Below, in pieces: positions 24,239 through 37,822 of a DNA stretch of 64,000 bases. Position 1 is the first letter of the stretch. Every line of letters starts with the position of its first letter. The DNA is from Cenococcum geophilum 1.58. Its lineage: Eukaryota; Ascomycota; Dothideomycetes; Gloniales; Gloniaceae. Under the pieces are notes generated by a model that was not told the origin of the DNA, did not search any database, and saw only the letters and a program-made list of their open reading frames with translations. The position numbers and the translations under genes were made by a program. The DNA is taken from positions 379,248-443,247 of the forward strand of contig KV748243.1 of NCBI GenBank assembly GCA_001692895.1, written 5' to 3'.

Positions 24239-27179
24239 ACTAGGGGTAGTTAGGTATTAGAAGAGGTTTTAATAGTCCTAAAGTCTTATCTTATGGAATT
24301 ATAAACCTATAGCAGTTATTACAGTTCCGTATATAATGGTTAATATTTATAACTATTCCGGGCTAGTAGTAGCGGTTATTAATAATCTTATAAGTTTTAT
24401 TTTTTTCTAGGGTAGGCTATAGAGACCTAAGTATATGCTTTAGTAATAAGCTAGGTTTATAAGTTCCGTTTCTTTACTACTACTAGCTATTCCTAGTGCT
24501 TAAGCAGTCTATTTTTAAGGGACTATAGGCTAGTAATATCCTTTACCTTTTCGCGGTATTTCTATAGAGAAGGGTCCGTATAGTTTACTTACAGTAGTTT
24601 ATTAATAAGGTTAAATTCCATAGGGTCGATGGGATATATCTCGGCGCTTAAAGATTTAGTACTTAGTTCTTCCCATATCCAAGGGTTAAGGTACTTTAGT
24701 TATAGTAGCGTCTGGGTCCGTAATAAGATCTTTACAACTATTTAGTTATTTAAGTCCTATTTACGCCTTATAAGAGCGTCTATATAGTTAGTAGCGCCCA
24801 GCCTATATATAATTAGGAAGTTAAACTAGGATAAAACATCTGCCTAGCACGCTTACCAGGCTGTAAGGGCCTTATAATCCAAAACTACCTAAATAGGCTT
24901 AGGGGTCCCTTCTAGCTATACTCGCCAGTGCTAAAAGCTAGAGATAATAGCCAACATTTCTTTATTATGGATTAGGTAGTTTAGCTTAGCATCTATTATA
25001 GTCTTTAAGTAGCAAGCAATAGGGTGCTATTCTCCGTCCGTCTGCTTCTAGAAATAAACGCTAGTAATAACACTATCTAAGGCATCCGTTTCTAGCATTA
25101 AGGGCCGTTTTAGGTTAAAGTGGGCGAGTAAGGGAGTGGAGACTAGTAGCTTCTTAAGCTTATTAAAATCCTACTTACATACGGTGTTAAAGTAAAAGGG
25201 CCGGTTCTTTATGGTAAGGCGGCTAAGGGGCTAAGTAATCCTGCTATAGTTCTTAATAAAGTGTTAGTAAAAGTTATAGAAGCCTAAGAATAACTATATC
25301 CCTTTTACGGTCCGTAGTAGTTCCTACTAATTAATTACGGCCGTCTTTTCTAGGTTAGCCTTAATTCCGTCTATACTAATAATAAACCCTAGGTACTTTA
25401 TACACTTTACACTAAATTTTAACTTCTTGATATTGGCCTAGAGGCTAGCCTTATAGAGTCATTATAGGACCTTATAGACGTGCTCCTCGTATTTTAACTT
25501 ATTCTTAGAGTAAATTATAATATTATCTAGGTAGGCCGTGTAGAAGTTATTAAGGTAGTTAAAGAGTATATCGTTTATATATAGTTAGTAAGTAGCTAAT
25601 CCGTTAGTTAGTCTAAAAGGAAGTACTTTATACTTATATAATCTATATTAAGTCTAAAATATAGTAAGATTTATAGATTTAGGGTCTATTCTAATTTAGT
25701 AGAAAGCTTAATAGATATTAAGCTTTATAAATACCTTAGCTTTATTTATTTGGGCCAGTGTTTTATTAAATAGGGGTAGCGGATAACAGTCTTTACGGGT
25801 TATATTATTAAGCTTATAGTAGTTAATATAGAAATAAAGTCCTCTATTTAGCTTTTTTATAAAGAGAATAGGGGAGGTAAAAAGGGCCTAGCTAGGCTTA
25901 ATAAACCCCTTTACTAGGTTATTAACAAGGTACTACTTAATAGCCTATAACTTAGCAATAGATTATTTATAGAGGGGGGTATAGCTAAGCCCTTTTTCCT
26001 TATCTAACTTAATCTTAATCTTATAGTTATATAGTTAGTGTAGTAAAAGTATATTAGATGCTACCTTAGAGAATACGTCCTTAAACTTTTGGTATTAATA
26101 GGGTAGTTTTTATTCTACCAGCTCCTCGTCCATAAGCTCGCTTTCCTTTTCCTTAAGTATTTAGTTAATTTCGTATAAGCTAGTTATAAAAGCAATAGTA
26201 TTAGGCTAAACTAGGTTCTAGTAGAATCCTACGGCGCTAATATAGTAGATATTAACTAGTAGAAGGTCTATAGGTTTCCTTATAGCTGTTTACCGGACTA
26301 TATTTTACGGTCTAGGGTTTATAATCTTTCTTAGCTCCTATTCTATCTTCTACAAGTTATCCCTCTAGTCTATTAGTTTAGTATAGCGTCTAATATTCCT
26401 TACTATTCTTTATAGCTATATAGGGCCTAAGCTCTCTATAGGGGGCTTTTTTAAGTCACTACTAACTTCCTAGGTCTTTAATGTGGGTAGCATAATATAG
26501 GTAGTCTAGGGGCGGCGTAGTATATAGATCCGTTGCGGATTAAGTTATATATCTTTCTTAAAGGCCTAGTCTCTACGTATAGCATTGGCCTAGTAAATAG
26601 TATTAATCTAGGGCCGTATAAGATTTTCCATTATAATACTAATTTCTTTTATAAAGGAAGGAGTTAGGGGTAGAGTTTTAGGCTAAATAAGCCGTCTACT
26701 CTATATATCTAGCTACAAGCCTAAATAGGCTAGCTATTTTCTCCCTAAGATTATATTATAGCTTCCTAGGTCCGTAATAAGGAAGGGGATATTATATTAC
26801 CTTCGTCCGTTAACACGAAGGTAAATCCGCAATATAGTCGTAATAGGTAGTCCTACATATCTGTTATACCCACAAATAGGAATTAGCTTAGGTAGTTTTT
26901 CTAAAGGCATATTTAAAAAGTTAGCCAGTTTTACAGCGCACTTTATATTAATTAAAGTAAAGGCATTTACTCCTAAGTTAGCTAAAACAGAGGTTAAAAC
27001 TTAATATCTATTACAGAATAAAGTATAAGGAATAGTGCAGCTTCTTTTACTAACCAGCCAACCCAGATTAATATATAATATATTAATTCCTTTTAACCCT
27101 AGGGAGGAGTCTTCCCCTAGGGTTCCACTTTTTTTAACTCTATACTATTCTCCTAAATTAATAGGACCTTATTTATCTT
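24239..27179 (-). pseudogene. F1 pol remnant, upstream part (PR, RT, RNase H, integrase start)
   Basis: This is the upstream part of F1 pol, continuing at 18197 across F2. The RT box at 25522-25533 reads YLDN, so only the second catalytic Asp is lost. RNase H (about 24880-25140) and RT (about 25200-25960) align with F2 21430-20400. The stretch towards 26900 corresponds to protease and linker. In-frame TAG codons are frequent. Confidence 0.88.
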
Positions 27180-28241
27180 TACCTTTATTAGGCAGTTTCT
27201 TATAGGGTAGCTAGGTTAACTGTATAAAAAGTAAGCTCCTTAATTACTAAAAGCCTATATATAGGGGTCGCCATATATAGGCCGGGTGTATACTAGACCT
27301 ATAGTAGGGGTAGCTACGCGGCTAGCTGCTAGGTTAACTATAGGCTAAGCGGCTAGTGCTATAGGGGTTGCCGATTATACTAGGGCACTATAGGCCATTC
27401 TCGCAGTATTTGTGGCCTGGTTTGCGAGGTTTTTAGTTTTTAGCTAATTAGTACATGCCTTAATATAATAAAGGCCTTAGTTAATAGCTAGGCAATAGTC
27501 TATAAGTTCCTTTAACGTCTATACCGTAGTATAAGCTAGTAATACGGCCCGCTATAGGTTTAAGGTAAGCTTATTAAAGAGGTCTAGCAGTAGGTCTTCC
27601 TAGGGGATTTAGGCCTATCTGGCTAGGTATAGAAAGTAGGTCTAAAAGGCTAAAAAGGTCTCCGTTATTTTTATATTTAGGCTTTTATAGCTAAGGCAGG
27701 CGTTTTATACTTTAAAAGGGTCTTTATAAATAGAAGATAAGTGTTTAATTATTTCTTCTTTAGAGATAAAGGGGTTTACTAAGTCTTTAGTATATTGCGG
27801 GCGTAAATATATTTAGGTGTCTTCACTAGTATAGCTAAAGACGTAGGCCATCTTAGCTTAGGGGGTAGGAAAGTAGTTAGCATTAACTTTAAGCTTATCC
27901 TGTAGTTAAAGCTTCTAGTTATTAAATATTAGGTCTATTCTATTTATAAGTAGTAAGGGATCCGCAACCTTTACTAACTGTTTTAGTGCTATATAGGTCT
28001 TAGTAGATCTATTAAGGCGCTAAGATAGGGCCTAAAGGACTATAGCAAGTCTTTAGTTGTCTAATAATGATTTATTATTAGATATAGGGGTATCTCTAGT
28101 TTTAAGCAGCTCTCGCAGTCGTTTAATTTTGGTATTAGCTGCCGTAAGCTCTGCCTAGGGGGTTAAAATATTAATTATTTCTTTATCTAAGGTATTTAAG
28201 GGTCCTACAGCTACTTTGCCTACTACTGTGTTTTATAGCAT
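27180..28241 (-). pseudogene. gag remnant of F1
   Basis: It starts at the ATG complement at 28239-28241. The first residues (ML-stop-NTVVGKVAVGPLNT) align with F2 MPQTIAAGKAAVEPLNT and already include a nonsense codon at position 3. The rest follows F2 gag with more stops, in keeping with an older copy. Confidence 0.85.
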
Positions 28242-28467
28242 AGTGGTAGGGGTATTAGGTAATTTTAGGTAATTTCTTTAGGGGTTCTAGTCTATGTGTG
28301 TCTTATAGGTCCTTTCCTTAGGGTTCTATTCTTTTCCTTTTAGGTCCTATCCTTATAGTCCTAAAAATATCCTTAGGGTCTTATTTTATATTCTTATCCT
28401 ATTTATAGTCTTATAGATATATTTAAGTTCCTTCTTAGAAAGAGAGAGTAGAAAGAGCTTTAGATAA

Positions 28468-28742
28468 TATTAGCGACTTAGTTAATCGAGATATAAATAT
28501 AGTAAAAGGGACGCGTAAGCCTATATGATTAAATTGTCTATAAATAAGAATCTAAAGCTAGGGAAGGGAAAGGAGAAGAAAAGTAGCGCCGCTTAATGTT
28601 TTATAAGATCTTCGCATTACGTAATCGCAATATGCGGCAATCTGTGGCAACTTACCGGTGTAAAGTTCTGCTAAGTTCTGTTAACCAAGTTCTGCTATTT
28701 TCTGCTAAGTAAGTTCTACTATTTTCTGCTAGTGCCGTAATA
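28468..28742 (-). repeat. 5' LTR of F1
   Basis: 275 bp; ends TA...TA instead of TG...CA. The flanking ACTTC (28743-28747) matches 16712-16716. Shares the TTCTGCT/TTCTGCC array with the other F LTRs. Confidence 0.93.
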
Positions 28743-31700
28743 ACTTCCGTATTAAGAATAATATAGAAAGTGTTCCTCTATTATACCTTATAAATAAAAT
28801 CTATTAACCTTTTAAATAGTTTCTAGGTAAAAGCTATTTTATCCTATACTGCTCTAAGTGTAAGACTAGATAGTACTATAGATCTTATAACTCTTTAATA
28901 CGCGTATATTAGAAAGGCCGCTATAAGGTTAAAGTCCTTTAGTTATTATAAGGCTCTAAGTTCTAATTACTTTATAGCTTCGCTATTGGTTTAAGAGAAT
29001 AGCTTAGTAATTAAAGATAGTATATTACTAGGTTCTAAGAATATATTAGGGACGTCCTATTTAGGTATATTTAGACCCTTATTGGCAACGGGCCGGGTAC
29101 TAGCTAGAACGTTAGTAAAAACTAATAGGGCTTATACTGCCTAAGACTTAGTATATAAAGCTATGGGTGCTTAAGCCTTTTATACCTAGAGCTTATTCTA
29201 TAATATAGGGAGTAAGATATCTATTATCTACTTTCCTTCTCCCGTTTTAAAGCCTTTAGTATAGTNTNGCCNTNNTAACNGTNTATTAGTAGGGTTNTTT
29301 TCCCCTAGCTTATATTTAATCTTAAAATTAAATTATATAAGCTCCTCTGCCTATCTAGCTTATTAAAGTATAAGCTTCTTTATAGTTATAAAGTAGTATA
29401 AATTATAATAATCTAAGAGTATATAAGTAGTATAGCTCGCGTGCTTAAAGTAATGTCGCCACTATTTAAAGCAGTTAACTATAGCCAGCAGTTTCTTATC
29501 GTGAGTATAATATCTAACTTTAGGCCCCTAGAATTTTCTACTATAGAATACTACTAGTTTTTAGTAAAGATGGGTAGCATCTAGATGCCTATTAGGTTAT
29601 AGTAGGATACTAATAAGGGTAAAATTTAATATATTAGTGATTATTATTAATAGCTAATCTAGGTTAAAGTACCGCAGTAATAAAGCTTTTATAAACTTTA
29701 TGTGTAGTTTTTAAAAGGCCTCCTAAACCTTTCTAGGCTATAACTATAGCTTATACTATTTAATTGGTTCCTTCTTAGTTTTCTTCCTTACCGCCTTTAA
29801 GCTTTTTACTCCTTAGGTTAGGTCTTAAGAAACTTCCGTAATATAGTTAGATAAGTATTAGGCGACGTTTAAGTAGTTATAGATAAAGCGCCTATAGAAA
29901 TTAGTAAAGCCTAAGAACACTTAAATATCCTAATAGCTCTCTAGCTCTAGCTACTCTTAAATTATCTACATCTATATTAGGTCTATAATTATACCTATAG
30001 GCGTTATAATATAACCTAGGAACTTAACCTGCTTAATATTAAAGATATACTTTAACGCCTTAGCGTAGAGGCCCTAATTATCTAAACGTTCCAGTACTTT
30101 GCGGACGTATTACTTATACTAATTCTTATCTTCTAAGTAGATTAGGATATTATTTAAATAGATAATGTATATACGGTTAACTAGTCCCTCTAAGGCTCTA
30201 TAAATATACAATTGGAATATTATAGGCGCATTAGCTAGCGTAAAAGGCATTACTAGATACTTAAAGTGGCTGTATTAGGTCTTAAAAGCAGTCTTTTACT
30301 TATCCCCTTCTTTAATACGGAGCCTATAATAGGCATTTTATAGGTCTAGCTTTATAAAAATCTTCACCCTAAATAGTTAATCCAGTATTTTACTAACTAG
30401 TAGTAGTAGGTAATAGTTCTTAATTATAATCTTATTAAGACTATAATAGTCTATATATAGCCTTACAGTTGTATTTAGTTTTAAGATAAAGAGGATTAGC
30501 GTGCCTACTAGTGACTTACTAGGCTAAATTTATCCCTTTCTAGTAACCCATTAAGGTACTCCTATAGAATCTTAAGCTCTTTATAAAAGAGGTTATAGAT
30601 AAAAAGGTTTAGCGTTATTTACCTTCTTTTAGATTAATTATATAATTATACTCTAAGTTCTATAGTAGGACTTTAGCTTTCCTGCCCGAAAATACCTTTA
30701 GTAAGTCCCTTAAGCCTACTAAAATATTTAATAAATTAGGGTCGCGTTTATCCTTTATATTATTATTAGGTAGGTCCTAGAGCTCCCTTAAAATACTCAT
30801 GGGTAGCGTTATACGCTATAGTAGCTGCTTATATATAGTTACTACCATATATTATACCGTTTTATATAGTATCTAATAGAGGATAGGGAATTCTTTAACG
30901 TAGCGTTTAAGGTGCCGTAGTATATTCTCTGTATATTGCTTAAGCTAGAGTAACCTATAATAGTTAAAGTATCTTATAAGATCCTTAAGATCGCCGCCTC
31001 CCTATAATATCTCCGCGATCTATCTAGTAGTTTCCTATAAGGTCTCTATTATAAAGGGGTTATTACCTATACTAGGCTCTATACCCATTTTATTATTAAA
31101 TAGGGGTTAGATTTAATACTTCTTTAGGTATAGAGCGTATACTATTTTACCTAGGGCTATATTCTCTAAGATGTCCTTTAAACTTATTAGTAATATACGC
31201 CCTTCCAAATCTTTATTATTCTACTATTTAAAGGCTCCTATCTTAAAGTATATTTTAAGATCTACTTCTATAAGCTGAGGGTATTTAAGGATAAGGTTAT
31301 AACTTATAAAGTTAGCCGCCTAGAAGGGTTGCGGGCTAACTACTTTAGTGCGGTTATATATATCGGCTACTAATACTATAAACTTATAGGCACTATATAG
31401 TTTAATTTAATACTTATCTAAAAAGCCTATAATAGGTTTCTACTACTTTTATAATAGAATAAGTTCATACTCTTTTACCAAATTATATTGTATAAGATTA
31501 ATTTCGGCGCCGCTATTATATAGTGCTTAAAACTAACGCGCCTTACCTATAGGGAGTATTATTTCCAACTTAACAGCAATATAGAGAGTCTCTCCTTTTA
31601 TATCTTGCCCTAGTTATAGCTAAAAAAGGTCCGTGACTAGGGCTTTTTTTTAGATTATTAGTGCGGTTATCGCCCTACTTATTTTTCTAATAGGATCTAC

Positions 31701-33250
31701 CTCTAGATTTTTCTCTTAACTTCTTAGAGTATTCCTATAAAGGTGCCAGATAGGTATTAGGTTAGCCCTAAGAGTCTTTTCTGTTATTTAAGGTTCCTAA
31801 CTTTAACCCTTTTAAAGTTTTCTTTAAAAACGGCTTCTTTAAAGGTTGGGCCTGCCCTATATTACTACTAGAGTGCCCGCGCTTCTAGTAACCCTTTAGC
31901 TTTCTACTAAAAGAGGTCTGGTTTCTTACTATATTTTTAGCATTTAAAACCGCTTGTTTAAAATCTATATATATAGTAATCCGCAATAGGGCTTCTACGC
32001 GCTTTATTTTATTATAAATTACTAGCTTAATTCTAGCCTAGATAAACCTAATTTTCTTCTTCTTATAAATGCTACTATTTTTATTTTTAAAGGGTTCTAA
32101 ATCTATCTATTAAGTATAAGTTTCCATAAAGTTTATAAACTAGCGGAAGTTATAATAGTTAAGCTATATCCTATTCCAGAATAGCTCTGTATTATTATAT
32201 TATACAATATATAGATCTTAAGTTCATTTCTTTAAGAAGGTTTACAGCTATAGCTATATAGTAATTTACTCTTTATTAAACTAATTAAGTGCAATCTAGT
32301 TTAGCGATTGGTTTTTAATCTTACTAATAATTTAGCGTATATGCTCTTTAGTATTATCTCGTATTATTAGTATTTTAAAAAAGTTATCTACCTTACGAAC
32401 TTAATTATCTAACTACTAGGCGTTAGGTCTATGGCAGAGTTCTAAACTACTAAAGGCCTTAGCTAGTTAGTCTATATCCTTTTTCTATTTATAGCGTAGA
32501 TAACTCTCTAAGTCTTCTATACCTCCTTAGGTAAATACTAAAAAGCCCCTAAAAAGCCCTTAGCCTTAGCTAGGTTATAAAAGATTTTATTTAACCTAAA
32601 TTAAGCTCTACTAAATATAAACCTACCCTTAAAGGTTTCTAATATATTTATTAGTAGCTTCTTCCTATATAGCTTCCGAGGGCCTTACGGTAGCTTCCTA
32701 ATATCTATTTTAAAGAATATTAGTTTAAGGCTCTTATCTTTTTAATCTTGGCCTTAGGGAAGCTCCAGCTATAAAGGTAGTATTAATACTAGTAACTAGT
32801 ATAGATTTCCCTATAAGGCTTAAGTCTTAAGTTAGTAGTTAGTTTAAATTACCTAAAGGGATAAGCCCGCTTAGCTTATAAGCAGTTTATATACCACTAT
32901 TATACTAATTATAGGCCGGTAGTCTTTTAGGAGGGTTTTGGTTGGTTCCCTAGTTAGACGTATTAGTATATTCCTTTGGCATTTCTAGCTTAGGGGAAGA
33001 TTTTAGAGTTACCTCTAGCGCTTAATCTTCTAATTAGCTTAGGTGGGGCTAAAGGGGTTCTAGTTACTTTTTAGTAGCGTTATAACCGTTATAAAGGGTA
33101 TCTGTATTTTCCTTAGCGGTAACCGCAGGTATATAAGAGTCTTTAAGCTCCTAAAGTATCTGGGTATTAGGGCTTATTCGGCCGTCTTGCCTAGAGGATT
33201 ATATTATCGCAATCTTTCGCTATTAAAGGGACCTTTTTACCTTACCGCGA
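28743..33250 (-). pseudogene. Chromovirus B1, gag-PR-RT-RNase H part
   Basis: Right-hand part of B1, read right to left. A gag-like frame begins near 33250 (MGTLYKAVAV) with many stops. Protease shows NSGAEINLI near 31510 (NSGA where DSGA or DTGA is expected). RT blocks include LYIDYYSLNKIIIKNYYLL (about 30440) and KIFIKLDLQNAYYRLRIKEG (about 30350), and the catalytic box at 30149-30160 is YLNN. VKFLGYIITPIGI (about 29990) and RNase H blocks (YYTHDKKLLAIV near 29490) follow. The frame continues at 16716 past F1. A short N cluster lies at 29263-29300. Distinct from families A and F by sequence. Confidence 0.88.
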
Positions 33251-33611
33251 CGGCTTTATATAAGGTGCCCATGGAGTTTCTATTTAGGTTATTACGAGTT
33301 TTTTAAGGGAGAATAGTAGTTGTAAATAAAAGATATAAATAAACAATCTAGTTTTTAAAGCCAATTACCCTTTTAAAAAGAGTAGGAAGGATTTAAATAT
33401 AAGGGGACTTTATAGATAGGGGGTTATAAGGACACGATTAGAATAGGATAGATTAATAAGAGAGACAAATCCTTAAGGAGGTAAGGCTTTTAAAATTGTA
33501 AAGACTATATACTATGGGCATATACCTCTAGTATATAACCGGCGACCATCTGAGGGGCGTTTAGGGGTTATCCTAAGGGTAACCCAAGGTGTCCGTAATA
33601 ATATCCCTTAT
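33251..33611 (-). repeat. B1 5' leader or LTR remnant
   Basis: AT-rich non-coding stretch ahead of B1 gag. It contains ACAAATCCTTAAGGAGG (about 33465), which resembles the core of repeat R (44956-45110 and 49395-49550), and a small inverted repeat GGGTTATCCTAAGGGTAACCC near 33570. It may be the 5' LTR of B1, but with no partner copy the limits are not fixed. Confidence 0.45.
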
Positions 33612-34109
33612 AATTAATCACGTATAAAATAATTAGGTATTATTATTACTAGTTATATAGTTTATATATAATGCGACACCATAGGAAGGTATAAAGATAT
33701 TACTATTTTAGGCGAATTATAGGTATAAGCCTAGAATATTGTTATTACTATAATAAGTAAAAAAAAATAAGTAAAGAAGCTAAGTAGAGAATAGAAGATC
33801 TAATAAATCTTTATAAAAACCTTTATCTTACAGCATAGATGGTATAAAAAAAGATTATAAAAGTACTATAATATTAAGAGATCTAAGGGACCATATCTAA
33901 AGGAGGGGGATAGAGTATAGCTATTATATAAAAATTTTATAAGCTAATAACTAAGTAGGAAATTAGACTATATTAGACTAAGACTATTTAAGATTATAAT
34001 TAAAATTTTAGAAGTTACGTATAGACTTAACTTACTAGCGAAGATAAAGATCTACCCTATATAGTATATTATAATATTAAAGCTAGCGTATAGAAATATA
34101 GAACTATTA
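33612..34109 (+). pseudogene. Chromovirus A3 integrase fragment
   Basis: Matches A1 from about 11185 to 11660, the C-terminal domain of integrase. It is truncated on the left by B1 and interrupted on the right by LINE E1. The frame resumes at 36492. Stops are TAG/TAA. Confidence 0.85.
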
Positions 34110-36477
34110 TGTTATGTTATAATATTCAATTACGCTGTTGCGGCTCCCGTTAGGGTCCATGCAGCGGGTCTATATGGGTATATATATATATACATATATA
34201 AGAGGGGAACCGTACCGCTAGGGCCGGATAAAACCTCTCCTTCTCTTATTATATAGCCTATATAGCCTTTCTTCTAATTAGTAACTGCCAAGCACGAGTA
34301 GATGTCTCTTTAAGGCGCTATAGAAAAGCCATCTTAATGCGTACTCCTAGGTCTGTCCAGTAGGGTGTATAGCTAGGGCCTAGGTTCCGTTCCTAGCTGC
34401 TCCGGTTATTTAAGTAGGGCGTAGGCCAGTGGCCTATAAGGCTGGTAGTAGTATAGAAGGTTCCATTGTTTATATCCGCGTTAACGTACGCAGCTCTATA
34501 CCTTACCAAGTTTTATTAAATTCTATTAGAATATTAACCTCTACTAAATTCTACCAGGTTACCAATTTCTGTTAAATTCTACCAGATTACCAAAGTTCTG
34601 CCAACTTCTATTAGGTTATTAGATTCTACCAGGTTACCAAGATTCTACTAAATTCTATTAGGTTGCTAAAACTCTGCCAAATTCTATTAGGTTGCCAAAA
34701 TTCTACTAACTTCTATTAGGTTACCAAATTCTGCTAAATTCTACCAGGTTAATAAGTTCTGCTAAATTCTACCAGGTTGCCAGAGTTCTGCTAACTTCTA
34801 CTAGGTTACCATTTATAAAATTCTACTATATTCTACCATCCCTACAGTATTTATCCTCCGCCTCTTAAAGCACTTCCTAAAGCACTTCCTAGCCTCCTCT
34901 TTTTACCCTAGCCAGCTCTCTAGTAAATAAAAGGTGTAGTAAAAGGTTTATCTATATAAACCAGTCCGCAACTACCTTAGCAGCCTTTAGCTTAGTTAGG
35001 AGCTCTTTATATAAGGATATTCCAGCATAGTAATATATTTCCGCCCGGCTAGCAGCGTACCTAGGGCAGAACACCACTACGTGCATTATTAATTATTGGC
35101 TATAGCCGCATAGGCAGGCCGGAGTTGGGTGCCCTAGTACTTTTCGGTAGTAGAGGTATCTATTAAGTCCTATATACTCGGTTCTAAGCAGCGTATTAAT
35201 CGTACTCTCTACCTTTATAAGCCTCGCGTAGCGTTTAAAGACTTCCTTATTCTATAGCTCGGCCTAGGCCGTTGTATAGTAGGTAAGCGTGCTCTAGTAC
35301 TTTTCCTATTCCCTTTTCCACCGCTCCTTAAACACCTCTTATACCCTAGCCCTTCTACTTCTCTTATACTGCGCTTTAGATAAGTCTATTAGCCGTATAT
35401 CTGTCCCTAAGATATTAGCCGCCATCCTCTTAAGCTTATCCCGTCTAGTAGGCCGCATTAGTAGCTTTATTCTAGGCCGGAGTTAATAGGCTATCGTGGC
35501 CCGTATGGTATTGCACTCCCTCTTAATATGCTCTCTTGCCGGTCCTTCTAGCGTCCTCTCCGCATAGGCTACAGCTAGCTCTTTAAGGTGCATCTAAAGC
35601 GGCGAAAACCCTGTCTCGTGCTCCAGTACTACTGTTAGCGTTAATTTATATGCCCCCGTAATAGTACAGAGGTATAGGTTCTATACTACGCCCAGCTGGC
35701 GCAGCTTAGTTTTACTCATTTCCTTAGGCTTCGTCCACTCCGGTGGCGAGTACTAGGTACTATATCTATATAAGATTGCCGGCCGGACCACGGCGGAGTA
35801 TACTATCCGCGCCTTTTGGAAGGAGGCGCCCCATATAGAGGCCGTGAGCCGGGTTAGTGCGGCCATTTAGGTAATTGCCTTTGTCTTAACAATGTTAATA
35901 TGCGGTCCCTATTTGAGCTTTAAGTTAACCTGCACCCCTAGCACACATAGGTTACTAACTAGGCCCTCCGTAAAGCCACGTATATTAACTATAGCCTTTA
36001 TATTAAACTTTTTGTGGCTCCTTATAAAGTAAATAAGGTAATACTTTTCGGGGGCAAACACCACCCCGTGCCGGCGTGCCCACATTATGCATACTTTATG
36101 CGCCCTCTCTAGGGCTCTGCAGTTCTCCTCCGTGGTCTTACTATATATTAGTATATTAGAGTCGTTAACGAACCCAAACGCTGTGGTGGTACCCCCTTGC
36201 AGCTCCGGCAAGAGTGTGCAGGCGAAGAAGAGGAACAGGATTAGCGATAGTGCTGAACCTTGGGGTATGCCAGTGTTTATCTACATTGTTTGCGCCATAT
36301 AGCCCCCAATTAAGAGCCTCGTTGTTCAATCTTAAAGGAAGGACTTTGTAAAACATACTATCCAGTTAGGCACGGCCTGGGCCTTTATATTGTGGATCAT
36401 TCTTTCGTGGGAGACTCGGTCAAAGGCCCCGGAAATGTCAAGGCTTAGCAGTAAGACTACTAGGTTTGGGTTACTCC
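34110..36477 (-). mobile_element. E1: 5'-truncated LINE, Tad1/I-like, inserted in A3
   Basis: A perfect 14-bp duplication ATATAGAACTATTA flanks it (34096-34109 and 36478-36491). The 3' tail is at the left (ATAACATAACA when read on the - strand). RT fragments read from the right: LLLSLDISGAFDRVSHERM (about 36400), GIPQGSALSLILFLFF (about 36245) and GFVNDSNILIYSKTTEENC (about 36140). The catalytic FVDD is FVND at 36161-36172. A frameshift or stop separates the last two. Downstream, the ORF2 tail includes HETGFSPLQMHLKELAVAYA (about 35600) and a Cys/His motif (ACLCGYS, then HVVVFCPRYA, about 35050-35130). It begins inside the RT, so it was dead on arrival. Clade assignment is by resemblance. Confidence 0.9.
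34505..34812 (-). repeat. Minisatellite in the 3' end of LINE E1
   Basis: About ten degenerate copies of a roughly 28-30 bp unit like AATTCTGCTAAATTCTACC followed by AGGTTACC. It lies between the ORF2 tail and the LINE 3' end. The TTCTGCYAA word recalls the arrays in the F-family LTRs. Confidence 0.8.
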
Positions 36478-36491
36478 ATATAGAACTATTA

Positions 36492-36732
36492 GTTTATAAA
36501 GTAGATATATATAAAGGATAAGAAGAAGATAAATAATAGGCTTTAAAGATTATTAGCTATAAGGATATTAATAATAAAATATAGTATAAAGTAAAGTAAA
36601 TAGGCTATAATAAAACTACCTAGGAACTACTATAAACCCTAAAAAGGGCTATAAAAAAGGTATAAGAATATTAGAGAAAAACGGGTTAGGTAATATTAAA
36701 AAGGAACTAAAGGTAAAGGGATTAGTTAAGGG
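36492..36732 (+). pseudogene. A3 chromodomain end
   Basis: Continues A3 after E1. A weak chromodomain (ISYKDINNKI then the NRLYYNKTT-like block, ending near 36690) matches A1 11729-11865 with more damage. It stops just before the A3 LTR. Confidence 0.75.
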
Positions 36733-37822
36733 TAATAGACGAGCTAGATTATCTAAAAGATCTACTACTAGCATATTAGTTATTTCCGCCTTATTTTAAT
36801 TAAAATCTTTTTTAGCCTTTTTAGCCTTAAGCTTAGAGAGACCTTACTTTACTAGATAAAGCTCTTTAGAGTATACCTTTTTATAAACCTTTAATAAATA
36901 AAACAATTAAATATAAATATTAAGTTAAGCCTTTAGGGCCTAAGACGCCTTATTAGAATAATATTAAACTCTAATAAGGGCCTTAGCCAGCTTACTTTTT
37001 AGTTTTTTAGCCGCTACTAATATATAAGACCCTAAGATAAATTAAATAAGGAACTAAATAGTTTTAAAGAGTTATAGGACGTATATACTTAGTATTAGGA
37101 ATAGATTAAATATTATAGGATAATAATATATTTGCTTATATACACTTAGCGTATAAAGAAGGTTAGCAACTAGATAGAGCCGTAATTATAATATATACTA
37201 ACTTCTTTTCTATATAACAAGAATTGGACAGTATAACTTTACTAAGGGAAGGAATAAATATTACTAGCTAATTATAATAATTAGACGCAGAGGATCTAAT
37301 AGAAGGTATTAGGAATAATAAAGGTTACTAAATTAAAGATGGGAATGCTATACCTCTAATAAATAACTTAAAGATAGGAGATATCTTTAAGGATAAAGAT
37401 AAAGAGGAGGGGGATAGTGTTATAGACCTTATATTAGTAATAGTAGTACTATTAGGAAGAGATATAAATAGACTAGTAGTAAAAGTATAGGAGGTATTAG
37501 AACTAGTTAAATTATAAAATAAGGGGTAACTAAGTTATATAGTTAGTTATATTATAGGTTTAGAATATAAAAACGTAAAAATATAGAAATATAATATACT
37601 AACGTACTTAGTACATTTCTTAGGCGCAGTATTATATATTTAAAGGACTACAGTCCCTACCTAGATAGTTCTCTTCTTTATAGTAAATCTTAGAATATAA
37701 TTAGAGTTAATCTATTAGGTAACTACTCCACTAGTTATTATTATATTGTTAACTTCTTATTTACCTATATACTTAGCCTATTAATAAGTCTACCGTAATA
37801 TTTCCTACAAGGCTTTATTATA
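36733..37822 (+). repeat. LTR shared by A3 and A4
   Basis: About 1.09 kb, matching A1 11939-13042 and A4 42427-43454. Left ends in TA, right in ATTATA. It sits between the A3 internal end and the A4 internal start, so it serves as 3' LTR of A3 and 5' LTR of A4. Heavy RIP; no promoter motif could be read safely. Confidence 0.75.

Larger units (their letters stand above)
16717..28742 (-). mobile_element. F1: Ty3/Gypsy chromovirus inserted in B1
   Basis: The LTRs at 16717-16991 (3') and 28468-28742 (5') are both 275 bp, and ACTTC is duplicated outside both (16712-16716 and 28743-28747). Order on the - strand is gag, PR, RT, RNase H, IN, chromodomain. It is split by F2 (18198-24238), with its own ACTAG duplication. 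The outer LTR ends read TA rather than TG or CA, a sign of RIP. It disrupts B1 within the RNase H/integrase region. Confidence 0.93.
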
